Counted from the stretch's first letter, positions 37,689 to 46,868 are shown. The stretch is DNA of 64,000 bases from CAMTUH01 sp947084935 (GCA_947084935.1 CAMTUH010000001.1:248001-312000), one strand, 5' to 3'. The notes: generated by a model from the letters alone, not told the origin. Made by a program: numbers and translations.

Positions 37689-38447
37689 ATGTTGTGCCAA
37701 CGCCTAATTCCCAGTTTATTATTAAAAGATAAGCGCCTCGTGAAAGGTAAACAGTATCGCGATTTTCGCGATGCCGGAAATCCGCGCACAACCGCGCGTG
37801 CACATAATCATCAGGGTGCCGATGAATTAATGGTGCTGGATATTGAGGCATCGCGTCAAAATCGTGGGCCGGATATCGAGAGTATTCGAGCCATTGCGGA
37901 GGAGTGCTTCATGCCGGTTTGTGTGGGTGGCGGTATTTATAATCGCCAAATCGCACACGCTTGCATGGAGGCAGGAGCGGATAAGCTGTGTTTGACAACA
38001 ACGGCAATGGATAATCCAAACCTGATTTCCGAATTAGCGCATCAGTTTGGGAGCCAAGCAATTGTGGTAGGCGTCGATATCATCCGGGATGAGCAAGGAA
38101 AAGCACGATTGTTTGATCACCGCTACGGTTCGATGGTTCGCGACAGCAATCCCTGGGAATGGATGAGTTTGGCCGCTTCACGAGGAGCGGGAGAAATTCG
38201 TCTGATGGCGGTCGATCATGAGGGAACTTTATCGGGTTATAACCTGGATGTCTTTCGCCGCGCGCGTCAACTCGTGGAGGTTCCCATTATTTTCGAAGGC
38301 GGTGCCGGTTCACTCATGCACGTGCAGCAAGCATTTGAAGCGGGAGTCGATGGTGTTGCGGTGGGTGCTATGTTGGTATTTTCCGATGCGAATTTAGTTA
38401 AAATAAAGAAACATATGTTTAATCATCGTTGCAATATCAGAGAATAA
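37689..38447 (+). CDS. hisF: HisF-like cyclase subunit (second)
   Basis: 252 residues with CVGGGIYN, ADKLCLTT and FEGGAGSLMHV of the HisF barrel. It starts RLIPSLLLKDKRLVKG, like HisF2 of polysaccharide loci. The stop TAA (38445-38447) overlaps the first two bases of the palindromic element that follows. Confidence 0.88.
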   Translation: MLCQRLIPSLLLKDKRLVKGKQYRDFRDAGNPRTTARAHNHQGADELMVLDIEASRQNRGPDIESIRAIAEECFMPVCVGGGIYNRQIAHACMEAGADKLCLTTTAMDNPNLISELAHQFGSQAIVVGVDIIRDEQGKARLFDHRYGSMVRDSNPWEWMSLAASRGAGEIRLMAVDHEGTLSGYNLDVFRRARQLVEVPIIFEGGAGSLMHVQQAFEAGVDGVAVGAMLVFSDANLVKIKKHMFNHRCNIRE

Positions 38448-38612
38448 CAGGAGTTTCGCACTTTGTGCGAAACGCTTTACCCGATGGGGATTCTCAAGGG
38501 GAGCATCGGGATGCTCCCCTTGAGTCGCCGAAGCGCGAACTTGCTTCGCGCCGGCGAAATCATACCAGAAACGAGTTTCGCAAACTGCGAAACTCAAACT
38601 GCGAAACTCGTG
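38446..38612. repeat. Palindromic element E, copy 1 (intergenic)
   Basis: 167 bases. Ends are inverted (GAGTTTCGCA and TGCGAAACTC), and three inner hairpins form around TTTGTGCGAAAC, GGGGAGCATC and GCGCGAAC. It differs from copy 2 at 52080-52232 mainly by a 14-base tandem duplication near its right end. The sequence is open in more than one frame, including one that runs into pseH. It sits between hisF2 and pseH and may form a strong RNA structure in the operon transcript. Confidence 0.9.
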
Positions 38613-38618
38613 AATAAG

Positions 38619-39161
38619 ATGAAAGTAAATAAGCCCATTTCCACCGAGCGTTTGTATTTAGAGAATTTGCAATCGTCTCATGCTGAGAGAAATTATAAAG
38701 AATGGGTCAAAGATCCTCAGGTGAATCAGTTTTTAGAGCTGCGTCATTCCATCCCAGGCGAACAGGACTTAAAAGAGTTTATTCAGCGCATGGATTTGGC
38801 ATCCAATAATTTATTGTTGGGAATTTTTTTAAAATCCGGCCAACACATCGGAAATATTAAATTAGGCCCCATTGATTGGAGAAACGAGCGCGCCATGGTC
38901 GGATTACTCATTGGTGATCAAAGAGAATGGGGAAAAGGTTACGCGACGGAAGCCATACGCACGCTCACGGATTATGCCTTCGATGAGCTGAAATTAACGA
39001 GTATACGAGCGGGTTGCTACGCGAGCAACGTAGGTTCTTATAAGGCCTTTCTTAAAGCGGGTTACCGTGAAGAAGCGCGCATGAAAGAGTACTGGCAAAC
39101 GGAAGCAGGTTTTGTGGATAACGTTTTACTCGTGTGCAGGAAAGATAATGCAGTACGATGA
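38619..39161 (+). CDS. pseH: GNAT acetyltransferase, probable PseH
   Basis: 180 residues from ATG 38619. RimJ/PseH-type GNAT fold: STERLYLENLQSSH start, then GLLIGDQREWGKGYATEAI with the acetyl-CoA loop, and NVGSYKAFLKAGYREEAR. Would N-acetylate the 4-amino sugar from PseC (step 3). The same frame is open upstream through the palindromic element to 38463, so an extended form cannot be ruled out; the start at 38619 gives the normal family length. Overlaps the next gene by 14 bases. Confidence 0.88.
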   Translation: MKVNKPISTERLYLENLQSSHAERNYKEWVKDPQVNQFLELRHSIPGEQDLKEFIQRMDLASNNLLLGIFLKSGQHIGNIKLGPIDWRNERAMVGLLIGDQREWGKGYATEAIRTLTDYAFDELKLTSIRAGCYASNVGSYKAFLKAGYREEARMKEYWQTEAGFVDNVLLVCRKDNAVR

Positions 39162-40824
39162 AGTAGCAGAAATCAACCAAACGGAATTTGTCGATTTGGG
39201 CTACCAAAAATTAATTTTGGATATCAACCAAATTCCCATTACTGAAAATGGAATTCCCTATTTTTATTGGCCCATTAATCCTTTTGAGATTAATCACGCT
39301 TATTTTTCGTTGGTAAAAGAAGCTGTAAAAATAATTCGTGAGGCCATTAACGCGGAAACACCCGGTACTGATTTGGCGATTATTTTATATTTGCACTTTT
39401 TGCACGAGGTCATCTGTGCCTATCAAGCTGGTCTTCTTATTCAGCGTGCCAGACAAGAGGGGTATACGATTTTACCATCGTCCAGAAGTCGCTTGGTTGA
39501 CCCCTTGTTGAAGGGTGAAATGCCTCGCCTAACGGGTATTATTCAAACACTTCGAAACGGCCCTTCTAAAGCGAAATGGTGGCGATTTCCGATTCGGATT
39601 ATGCGCGATATTCTCATTGGCTTTAAGGAAGGCATGCGGCGCCGAACGTTATTCCCGGTGCGCTACAAAAAGAATATTATTTCAATGACCGTTGACGTAA
39701 TGGCAACGCGATATGTAAAAAGCGTTACAAAGAGGGTTATTTATCGACGCTTAGATACGTGGTTTCGAAAGCTTCGCCGTGGAAAAATCAATTCTGCTTC
39801 GTATGTGGATATGCAAAATCGGTTAATGAAGGTGCCGAAAGCGTTATTTAATAAAAATTTAAATGAGCTGTCGCCGTTACTGGAATCTTATATGAGCCGG
39901 TGGCTCAACGAAGCATTTACGTTAACGGATTGCTATTGGGAACAATTACAGCGACGTCCGCGTAAAATACCTCATCATTTATGGACTATTACGGCGGGTG
40001 ACATCTGGGGCCGAATACTAGCGCGTAGCGTGAGAAAAAATGGAGGTCGAGTCACTCGGTTTACTCACGGTTCTGGATGTGGTTTTTTAGCGCATCCGTT
40101 TGAGCAGGGACATTATGAATTTGAGGACTGCACAGAATACGTTACCTTTTCTGAAGCGCAAAATAAAGCATTCAGAGAGGCTTTTACAAAAGAAGACACC
40201 GTTCAAATTAATCCGCCGGATTTTAATCGGGCCGCTTCTGGTAAGAATTTATTTAAAGTATCAAAGAACGTCAGTAAAAAGCAGCGGAAGAAAAAGCAGT
40301 GCATTATGTATGTGGCTTCCGTATACCCTGGCGAGCATGTTTATACCGCGACCCAAGGACTCATGAGTGATGTCGTCATGTTGGATTGGGAAGTTCGGCT
40401 GTTAAAAAAATTGAAGTCGTGGAATTTCGATATTATCTTAAAGCCTCATCCGGCGGAATCCAATTGCATTAATGCGCCCAAATCTATTGAATATCAATTG
40501 GGATCGATTATCGTTAATGAACTTTTAGAAAATGTGCTGCATCGGGCGGATATTATTTTATTTGATAATCCTGCCTCTACGATTACTTCTACCTTAGTTT
40601 TATCCGAAAAGCCGCTGGTTTATTTGGATTTTCGAGCCGTTCAATTCACTCCAGAAGCCCGGGGACAATTAAATAAGCGTTGCCCAATTGTGGAAGGCTG
40701 GTACGACGATAAAAACAGAGCGCAAATAAACTGGTTCGATTTAAGAAAGGCTGTGTTGACGTGTGATCAATACACCGATCCGGGTTTTGCAGAGAGTTAT
40801 TTTCGGAGAAAAACCCATGACTGA
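39148..40824 (+). CDS. GT-B-like surface polysaccharide protein of unknown role
   Basis: 558 residues from ATG 39148. No certain family. The N-terminal half is rich in basic residues. The C-terminal part (about 370-550) has FDIILKPHPAES and HRADIILFDNPASTIT, similar to the GT-B domain of capsule (KpsC/KpsS-type) and CDP-glycerol transferases. It overlaps pseH by 14 bases, so it probably transfers or handles the nonulosonate. It pairs with the next, related protein. Confidence 0.65.
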   Translation: MQYDEVAEINQTEFVDLGYQKLILDINQIPITENGIPYFYWPINPFEINHAYFSLVKEAVKIIREAINAETPGTDLAIILYLHFLHEVICAYQAGLLIQRARQEGYTILPSSRSRLVDPLLKGEMPRLTGIIQTLRNGPSKAKWWRFPIRIMRDILIGFKEGMRRRTLFPVRYKKNIISMTVDVMATRYVKSVTKRVIYRRLDTWFRKLRRGKINSASYVDMQNRLMKVPKALFNKNLNELSPLLESYMSRWLNEAFTLTDCYWEQLQRRPRKIPHHLWTITAGDIWGRILARSVRKNGGRVTRFTHGSGCGFLAHPFEQGHYEFEDCTEYVTFSEAQNKAFREAFTKEDTVQINPPDFNRAASGKNLFKVSKNVSKKQRKKKQCIMYVASVYPGEHVYTATQGLMSDVVMLDWEVRLLKKLKSWNFDIILKPHPAESNCINAPKSIEYQLGSIIVNELLENVLHRADIILFDNPASTITSTLVLSEKPLVYLDFRAVQFTPEARGQLNKRCPIVEGWYDDKNRAQINWFDLRKAVLTCDQYTDPGFAESYFRRKTHD

Positions 40825-42355
40825 TAAAGTTAAAATACTGGCCCTCTCATCCGGCGGATATGCCGATATCTTTAAAAAAGTATACCGCTACTGTAAGAAT
40901 GAATTAGGCCACGAAATATATGCCGTAGCCAGTTCTAAATCAATCAAACCCTATAGCGAATTTATTGATTCGCCGGATCAGCTGATTGTCATGCCAGAAG
41001 TATTAGAAAAAGGAGCGTGGGAAGACGATGCCGACGTCGTAAAAAAAATAGAATCGCTGATTTCGGCCAGTGAAAAGATTGTCGGTGTTCCTGCTAATCG
41101 GCTAGTACTTTCCAACGAGCGGACGATTGGGCGCGCCTATTCAAAATCCCATTATTACTGGGCGGAACGAAAACTGGCTCGCCTTGCGTTGCGCGACAAG
41201 GATATCGGCAATAGAATACTCATTCGATTATTTAAATTTGCGGACGACGTCATTAATCACTGCAAACCCTCTTTGTGCCTGGGGGCTCCCACCGGTGGTA
41301 TGTGGAACTCTGTGTTTTACTACGTTTCGAGATACTACGGAATTCCTTGTATTTCTTGTAATACTTCTATGCTGGTGAGGAACCGACATTTTTGGGCGTC
41401 GAACTGGGGTACTTTTAATACAAGAATAACGACGCATTATCGTGAAAAATTACGCAATGCGGACTCTCCGACAGAGGGCTCGTTTCACCACATAAAAAAC
41501 TTCAGAGAAAAACCTGCTTCGCTGCCCCATTATCAAATCTTATGGAATACTCTACGTGCGAGCCTTAATTTCATGAATATCAACAAGGAAATTATAAAGA
41601 GGGCCATTATAAGATTTTTGCCAGTGATTAAGCGGCAAAAAGTTTCAAATCCAAAACCGTTTTTTCAATTTGTGGTTGATCGATACCGAAATTATTTTTT
41701 AGCACGATGGCAGCGTAAATATTATCAAACACTTTCGGAACAAACGCTTTCATCCATGAACTACATTTATTACCCTTTTCACGTAGAGCCGGAAATGGTT
41801 CTGAACGTAATGGCGCCGAGTTGGCATAATCAATTGAATACAATCAAGATGCTCAGCTATAACTTACCGATGAATTACAAATTACTCGTCCGTGAGCATC
41901 GTCTCAACGTGGGACGACGCCCGACGGCTTACTTGGAAACCATCAGTCGATTCCCCGGAGTGGTATTAATCGACGCCTTTGATGATCAATACAAATATAT
42001 TAAAAACGCAGGAGTGGTGGTGACGGTTAATGGCACGACGGGTTTTGAAGGCGTGCTGCTGCAAAGGCCCGTGCTTACTTTGGATAAGACGTTCTACGAT
42101 GGTCTGGAGTGTGTGAAAAAAGCATTCGCTTATCCGGATCTCGGTGCGGCCATTCTTGATTGTATTTCTTCATTTAACGTAGATGACCAATATGATGAGA
42201 AAATAGCTTTATTTTTAGATGCTGAAAATGAAGTCACTATTGATCACAGCGTGGATCCACAATCGGAATATGTTTATATTCAGAGTGTCGTGAACGAGCT
42301 GCGAAATCAAAGTTTCCCTCACAAAATAGACGTTCACCTGGAGAGTGTTGTATGA
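40817..42355 (+). CDS. GT-B-like surface polysaccharide protein 2
   Basis: 512 residues from ATG 40817, overlapping the previous gene by 8 bases. Begins KILALSSGGYADIFKKVYRYC. Later segments NYKLLVREHRLNVGRRP and VVVTVNGTTGFEGVLLQRPVL have the pattern of the KpsC/KpsS or TagF-like C-terminal domain (basic site, then small-residue loop). Likely a glycosyltransferase of the cluster; donor unknown. Overlaps the ABC exporter by four bases. Confidence 0.65.
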   Translation: MTDKVKILALSSGGYADIFKKVYRYCKNELGHEIYAVASSKSIKPYSEFIDSPDQLIVMPEVLEKGAWEDDADVVKKIESLISASEKIVGVPANRLVLSNERTIGRAYSKSHYYWAERKLARLALRDKDIGNRILIRLFKFADDVINHCKPSLCLGAPTGGMWNSVFYYVSRYYGIPCISCNTSMLVRNRHFWASNWGTFNTRITTHYREKLRNADSPTEGSFHHIKNFREKPASLPHYQILWNTLRASLNFMNINKEIIKRAIIRFLPVIKRQKVSNPKPFFQFVVDRYRNYFLARWQRKYYQTLSEQTLSSMNYIYYPFHVEPEMVLNVMAPSWHNQLNTIKMLSYNLPMNYKLLVREHRLNVGRRPTAYLETISRFPGVVLIDAFDDQYKYIKNAGVVVTVNGTTGFEGVLLQRPVLTLDKTFYDGLECVKKAFAYPDLGAAILDCISSFNVDDQYDEKIALFLDAENEVTIDHSVDPQSEYVYIQSVVNELRNQSFPHKIDVHLESVV

Positions 42356-44157
42356 TAGGTTTTTCAAAAATTCTGTATTCATTTCTCAGTAAATCAGATC
42401 GATTCTTTTTTACGCTCCTATTTTTTTTAATAATAATCACAGCGGTGATTGAGCTAATGGGGGTTGGCTCGTTATTTCCATACATAAAAATGTTGGGTGA
42501 TCCAAAAGTGATACATGAGAATCATTTTTTACGCGAAGTCTATGAATTCTTCCATTTTACCAGTGATAATCATTTTTTGATTTTTGTTGGTTCACTGATA
42601 TTTGCGATGATTTTAGTTAAGGGGCTGATTACTTGTTTTAATAATTATTACCAGGCTAGGTTTACTTATGGATTAAGTAATCGGTTATCGAGCTTTTTTC
42701 TTAGGAGTTATATCCAAATGCCGTACAGTGAGGCGATCAGTACCAATTCTGCGTTTTTATCTAAGCATTTGTTGGTCGATGTGGCGGGAGTTATTGGGGT
42801 TATATCCGCTATTTTGACATTATTAACGGATGTCACGGTATCGATCGCATTAATTGGTTTGATGATTTTGGCAGATCCTCAGCTGGTTCTTATGGTTGTT
42901 GGAACCTTGCTGACTTTATTGTGGCTGACGGTTAAACTGACAAAAAATAAAACCCACCACATTGCTAAAGAAACTGAGAAATCAAATCGGTATGTCTACA
43001 AAACAGCAGCTGAGGCATTTTGGGGTTTGAAAGACATAAAAATACACCACGTTGAGAATTATTTCACTCAGCGTTATCTAAAGTGGCAACATCAACTATC
43101 CGACCAGCAAATAACGCTCAGTGTAATATCGAACGTGCCCGTGGTGGCGATGAATGTGATGGGTTTTGGAATGTTGCTGATTGTGCTACTCTATTTAGTG
43201 GCGACGCGGGGCAATCTCATGGCTGTATTGCCGACAATTGGATTAATTGCGATTTGTGTTCAGCGGTTGCTTCCGTCGGCTAATCGATTTTCGGCGTCCA
43301 TTGTGGCTATACGTAAATATAAACCCTGCGTTGCTATTGTGCATCAAGCGACGCGCGTATTATTGGCGGCAGCTCGTCGAAGCGATCCTAAAAAACCTCA
43401 ACTGCACGTCACTTTTAATCATTCTTTATCTCTCAACAATCTTTCTTACGCATATCCTGATGCTAAGCACGATACCCTTTCCAATATTACGTTAACGATT
43501 AAAAAGAACACCACGTTGGGCATCGTCGGTGAATCGGGCGCGGGGAAGAGCACTTTAGTCAATGTGTTGCTGGGTTTGTTGCCTATTGAACGCGGGCAGA
43601 TTATGTGTGACGACGCGGACATCACGCGGTATGAAAATTTGGCGCTGGCTAAGTTAGTCGGTTATGTGCCGCAGCAGACTTTTTTACTTGATGGGACCAT
43701 CCAAGAGAATATTGCTTTTGGTATTCCTGATAAAGCCATTGATACGAATGCCTTATCTAAAGCTATTCATGTAGCCCAGTTGGAAAAATTTATTGAAGAA
43801 TTGCCAGAAGGGCTAAATACGCGAATCGGAGAGGCAGGGGTTAAACTTTCCGGTGGCCAAAGGCAGCGTCTGGGTATCGCGCGTGCGTTGTACAATGATC
43901 CCGAAATTCTCATTATGGATGAAGCAACCAATTCGTTGGATTCTGTAACTGAGAAAGAGTTTACGGAGTCTCTGCAACAATTGATGCAGCAAAAAACAAT
44001 CATTATCATTGCGCATCGTTTGTCTTCGGTTCGTATTTGCGAGAAGCTGATTCAGCTTGAGAAAGGTCAAATTGTTGCGGAAGGGAGCTACCACGAGCTT
44101 GCTAAGTCTTCCGATAAATTTCGTCGCGTTTATAATATTTCAGAAGTGGCGTGGTGA
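42352..44157 (+). CDS. pglK: ABC-type lipid-linked oligosaccharide flippase (PglK/WlaB-like)
   Basis: 601 residues. Six hydrophobic segments in residues 20-300, then an ATPase with GESGAGKST, LSGGQRQRLGIARAL, MDEATNSLD and an H-loop in IIIAHRLSSV. Fused exporter of the PglK class, which flips an undecaprenyl-PP-linked glycan across the inner membrane. No Wzx is present in the window, so this is the candidate translocase for the O-unit. Confidence 0.85.
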   Translation: MIGFSKILYSFLSKSDRFFFTLLFFLIIITAVIELMGVGSLFPYIKMLGDPKVIHENHFLREVYEFFHFTSDNHFLIFVGSLIFAMILVKGLITCFNNYYQARFTYGLSNRLSSFFLRSYIQMPYSEAISTNSAFLSKHLLVDVAGVIGVISAILTLLTDVTVSIALIGLMILADPQLVLMVVGTLLTLLWLTVKLTKNKTHHIAKETEKSNRYVYKTAAEAFWGLKDIKIHHVENYFTQRYLKWQHQLSDQQITLSVISNVPVVAMNVMGFGMLLIVLLYLVATRGNLMAVLPTIGLIAICVQRLLPSANRFSASIVAIRKYKPCVAIVHQATRVLLAAARRSDPKKPQLHVTFNHSLSLNNLSYAYPDAKHDTLSNITLTIKKNTTLGIVGESGAGKSTLVNVLLGLLPIERGQIMCDDADITRYENLALAKLVGYVPQQTFLLDGTIQENIAFGIPDKAIDTNALSKAIHVAQLEKFIEELPEGLNTRIGEAGVKLSGGQRQRLGIARALYNDPEILIMDEATNSLDSVTEKEFTESLQQLMQQKTIIIIAHRLSSVRICEKLIQLEKGQIVAEGSYHELAKSSDKFRRVYNISEVAW

Positions 44158-44178
44158 AATTAATTGCAAACTGTAGCC

Positions 44179-44418
44179 CAATGGCACTACTTTAAGAAAA
44201 AGCAGATTCTGTCGTCCTCCCGCGCAGGCGGTCTACTGAAGTTGAAAATGGCGCTGAAATATCACCGCCAAGACGGGGGGATCCAAATTGAAGATTTCGA
44301 GAGGAATTGCTTATCAGAAATTCCTACGAAACTTGAATTCCCTTCCCTGGGTTTGGATCCCCACCATCCCTGGCGAGGAGGACGAAGTTATGCAGGTTGC
44401 TTAAAGTAGTGCCATTCA
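44179..44418. mobile_element. MITE-like element with 17-base inverted ends and 9-base flanking direct repeat
   Basis: Terminal inverted repeats at 44180-44196 and 44400-44416 are a perfect 17-base match. The 9-mer ACTGTAGCC stands on both sides (44170-44178 and 44419-44427), as expected for target site duplication. The target is a family B hairpin (44421-44452). Inside lie an inverted GGATCC pair and a family C hairpin at 44358-44379. No transposase is encoded. Confidence 0.8.
44358..44379. repeat. Family C hairpin, copy 2 (inside the MITE-like element)
   Basis: TCCCCACCA paired with TGGCGAGGA over a TCCC loop. The 60 bases upstream are also shared with the copy at 48084-48105, including GGGTTTGGATCC. 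Confidence 0.7.
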
Positions 44419-44420
44419 AC

Positions 44421-44452
44421 TGTAGCCTCGGTGAGCTTTGCGAACCGAGGAA
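44421..44452. repeat. Family B hairpin (CCTCGG/CCGAGG), copy 1
   Basis: CCTCGG and CCGAGG form a six-base stem around TGAGCTTTGCGAA, and GTAGCCT stands at the left end. The right half supplies GAGGAA 6 bases before the ATG of the next gene and so is likely its ribosome-binding site. A matching copy is at 60337-60368. Confidence 0.75.
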
Positions 44453-44458
44453 CTTCTA

Positions 44459-46045
44459 ATGAAAGTGAATCCAATGCCAACAATTAAGTTCTCATTTTCC
44501 TATCCATGGAAGTCCGTGAAGATGGGTAATACCACTGTGTATTATGCCGGCATTATTGACCAGCTTTCGGATTTTGCTGAGATAACGCAGGCAGGGATGA
44601 GCGAAAGATTAACCGCATTACTGCTGAAGCAAAAACATCCTTTTTCGGTTATTGTTCATGCGCCGAATTATATTTTCGCCTCGGTAGATCGCTTGCGCAG
44701 TTATCCAATTTATTATTCCGATGGCTTTGTGTCGAATTGTTCAGAGCTTATTAAAGAGCAATCAACTTCTAAGAAACTGAACGAGCAAGGATTGTTGGAG
44801 TTCGCTCTGTCCGGTTATGTTTACGGTAAGGATACGCTGTATGAAGGGCTCTACCAGCTTCAAGCCGGTGAAAGTTTATTGTGGCAAAACGGAAAATATG
44901 AAACGCATCGTTACTATCGTTACGTGCCGAGACCGAAGTACGATTTAAATCGAAAGGAATGCGTGAATCAGCACGCTGAAATTATTGATACCGTCATGAA
45001 GCGGGTGGTCAATACGGCCGCGGGTGATCCCATTTGGGTTCCACTGAGCGGAGGGCTTGATTCGCGACTGGTTCTCGCTAAATTGGTGGAATTACAATAC
45101 CCGAATGTGAAAGCTTTCAGTTTTGGAAGGCCGGGAAATCAAGAAGCAAAGATCGCAAAGCGTGTAGCAAAGACACTCGGCGTTCCCTGGCTTTTTATTC
45201 CTCCTGAAAAATCCCATTTGGCGAGTGAACACTATCGGGCGGACCGTCAAGCGTATTCGCGCCGTGCGCACGACAGCTGTGTCGTCCCCAGTTATTTGGG
45301 GTTTGATGCGTTCCACCGCTTAGTCACTGAAAAAATGATTGAGCCCAATGCCATTGTTGTTAACGGTCAAAGCGGTGATTATTTAGTAGGGGGGCATATT
45401 CCCGTATCACTGTTTGAGAATCCCTCAAAGGAAAACTTATTGGCTTCACTGTGCGATAAGCACTGTTCGTTGTGGCTGCATTTGAAGACCGAAGAAAATT
45501 TGGAAAAAATCACGGCTAAAATCGTGTCACAATTTCCAGCTGTTTCTGAAGAGCAGACGGTGCGCGATCAGTTATGTTCCCAGTATGAGAGCTGGGAGTG
45601 GCAAGAGCGCCAATGTAAAATGGTCGTTGGTGGGCACCAGATGTTTGATTATTTCAAGCTACGCTGGATGATGCCACTGTGGGACCCAGACTTAATGGAT
45701 TTTTGGGAAAGCATGCCTTTTGATTGGAAGCTGAAACAAGATCTGTATTTGGAGTATTTAAAAAACTATAACTTTTGTGACGTGTTTTCAATAAATCGAG
45801 CACGAAACCATCCTTGGCGATTCCGTCATCAGTGGGTAGTTTTAATGGCTAAGATAATCGAGATTATTTCTGATAAAAAAATAAAAAAGAAGTTTTATCG
45901 GTATATGTATTATTACGGCAATGATCATCATCACTACGCCGCCTTTGGACGAAAGTTTTATAAAAAACACTATAAAGACGCGCGGAGTGTTGTTTCATTC
46001 TTTGTGAAGCAATTTCTCAACGATATGGGTATTAATCTTGTCTGA
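44459..46045 (+). CDS. Asparagine synthase-like protein lacking the N-terminal Cys nucleophile
   Basis: 528 residues from ATG 44459; an in-frame ATG at 44474 is an alternative. The synthetase domain carries the PP-loop VPLSGGLDSRLVLAK (about residue 200) and NGQSGDYLVGGH. The N-terminal glutaminase-like half has no Cys2, so it should not hydrolyse glutamine itself. It may use free ammonia, use another amine acceptor, or only form an adenylate. It probably modifies a sugar of the O-unit. Overlaps the following TTG-start gene by 8 bases. Confidence 0.82.
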   Translation: MKVNPMPTIKFSFSYPWKSVKMGNTTVYYAGIIDQLSDFAEITQAGMSERLTALLLKQKHPFSVIVHAPNYIFASVDRLRSYPIYYSDGFVSNCSELIKEQSTSKKLNEQGLLEFALSGYVYGKDTLYEGLYQLQAGESLLWQNGKYETHRYYRYVPRPKYDLNRKECVNQHAEIIDTVMKRVVNTAAGDPIWVPLSGGLDSRLVLAKLVELQYPNVKAFSFGRPGNQEAKIAKRVAKTLGVPWLFIPPEKSHLASEHYRADRQAYSRRAHDSCVVPSYLGFDAFHRLVTEKMIEPNAIVVNGQSGDYLVGGHIPVSLFENPSKENLLASLCDKHCSLWLHLKTEENLEKITAKIVSQFPAVSEEQTVRDQLCSQYESWEWQERQCKMVVGGHQMFDYFKLRWMMPLWDPDLMDFWESMPFDWKLKQDLYLEYLKNYNFCDVFSINRARNHPWRFRHQWVVLMAKIIEIISDKKIKKKFYRYMYYYGNDHHHYAAFGRKFYKKHYKDARSVVSFFVKQFLNDMGINLV

Positions 46046-46868
46046 CAATATTTCCGATCTCAGTATTTGTATTGTTTCCTGCGATCATTATGCCGATGCC
46101 TGGGAACCGTTTTTTCAGAATTTCTTTCAGAATTGGCCCGATTGTCCTTATCCTATTTACTTACAGACTAATTTGCTCAAGCTCAGCTTTAAAAATGTTT
46201 CCATCGTGACGGTAGGCGACGATGTGGATTGGTCGTCCAATTTAAAGAAAGCCCTCAATCAGGTGCCTTCTGAAAAGCTATTATTATTGCTCGAAGATTT
46301 TTGGATTTGGCAGCCGGTGGATACTCTGGCGATCAATGAATTTCCATTGCTGATGGATAGGCTGAAAGCCAGCTATTTGCGCTTGGTACCAAAGCCACCT
46401 CCCGATGAAGCAATCGATGGGCATCCGCATATTGGCAAAATTCGAAAGGGTTCAAATTATCGCGTTTCGTTTCAGGCGAGTATTTGGAGGCGAGACGTAT
46501 TACAGCAGCTGTTAACAGCGGGTGAAAGTGCGTGGGAAGCTGAAATGAACGCGTCGATTCGCAGTTGCAGCTTGGACGGTGAATTTTTATCGGTTAGCAA
46601 AATGCCCAAGGAAAAATGGCCTATTCGTTATCTGAATGCCATTATTAAACGAAAGTGGACCCCAGAAGCGGTAGCGGCAGCACGTCACCGCAACATTACT
46701 CTCGATTTGCAAAAACGCAAAGTGTGCAATTGGTATGATCAATGGAGAAGGAAAAAACATTTTAGAAATTCAGCGAGTTTTATTGCTTCTTTTTCTAAAA
46801 AAATGTTGGGTGATCGTATTTACGAAAAATTGAAAAGCAACCCTCTTATACGGAAAATCATTTATTGA
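46038..46868 (+). CDS. Putative glycosyltransferase
   Basis: 276 residues with a TTG start that overlaps the upstream stop. Begins DLSICIVSCDHYADAWEPFF and has the string LLLLEDFWIWQP near residue 95, the pattern of GT-A-like enzymes where an acidic stretch binds the metal and donor. The C-terminus is basic. I cannot name a family; the call rests on motif and context. Confidence 0.6.
   Translation: MSDNISDLSICIVSCDHYADAWEPFFQNFFQNWPDCPYPIYLQTNLLKLSFKNVSIVTVGDDVDWSSNLKKALNQVPSEKLLLLLEDFWIWQPVDTLAINEFPLLMDRLKASYLRLVPKPPPDEAIDGHPHIGKIRKGSNYRVSFQASIWRRDVLQQLLTAGESAWEAEMNASIRSCSLDGEFLSVSKMPKEKWPIRYLNAIIKRKWTPEAVAAARHRNITLDLQKRKVCNWYDQWRRKKHFRNSASFIASFSKKMLGDRIYEKLKSNPLIRKIIY

Noticed and set aside
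30893..38447. hisH/hisF genes as part of histidine synthesis
   Set aside because: No other his genes in the window; two pairs stand among WbpG-like genes, so an ammonia supply for amidino sugar formation is more likely.
44164..44409. Open frame of 81 codons
   Set aside because: It runs across the MITE-like element and its inverted repeats; no homology, no conserved start, so not called as a gene.
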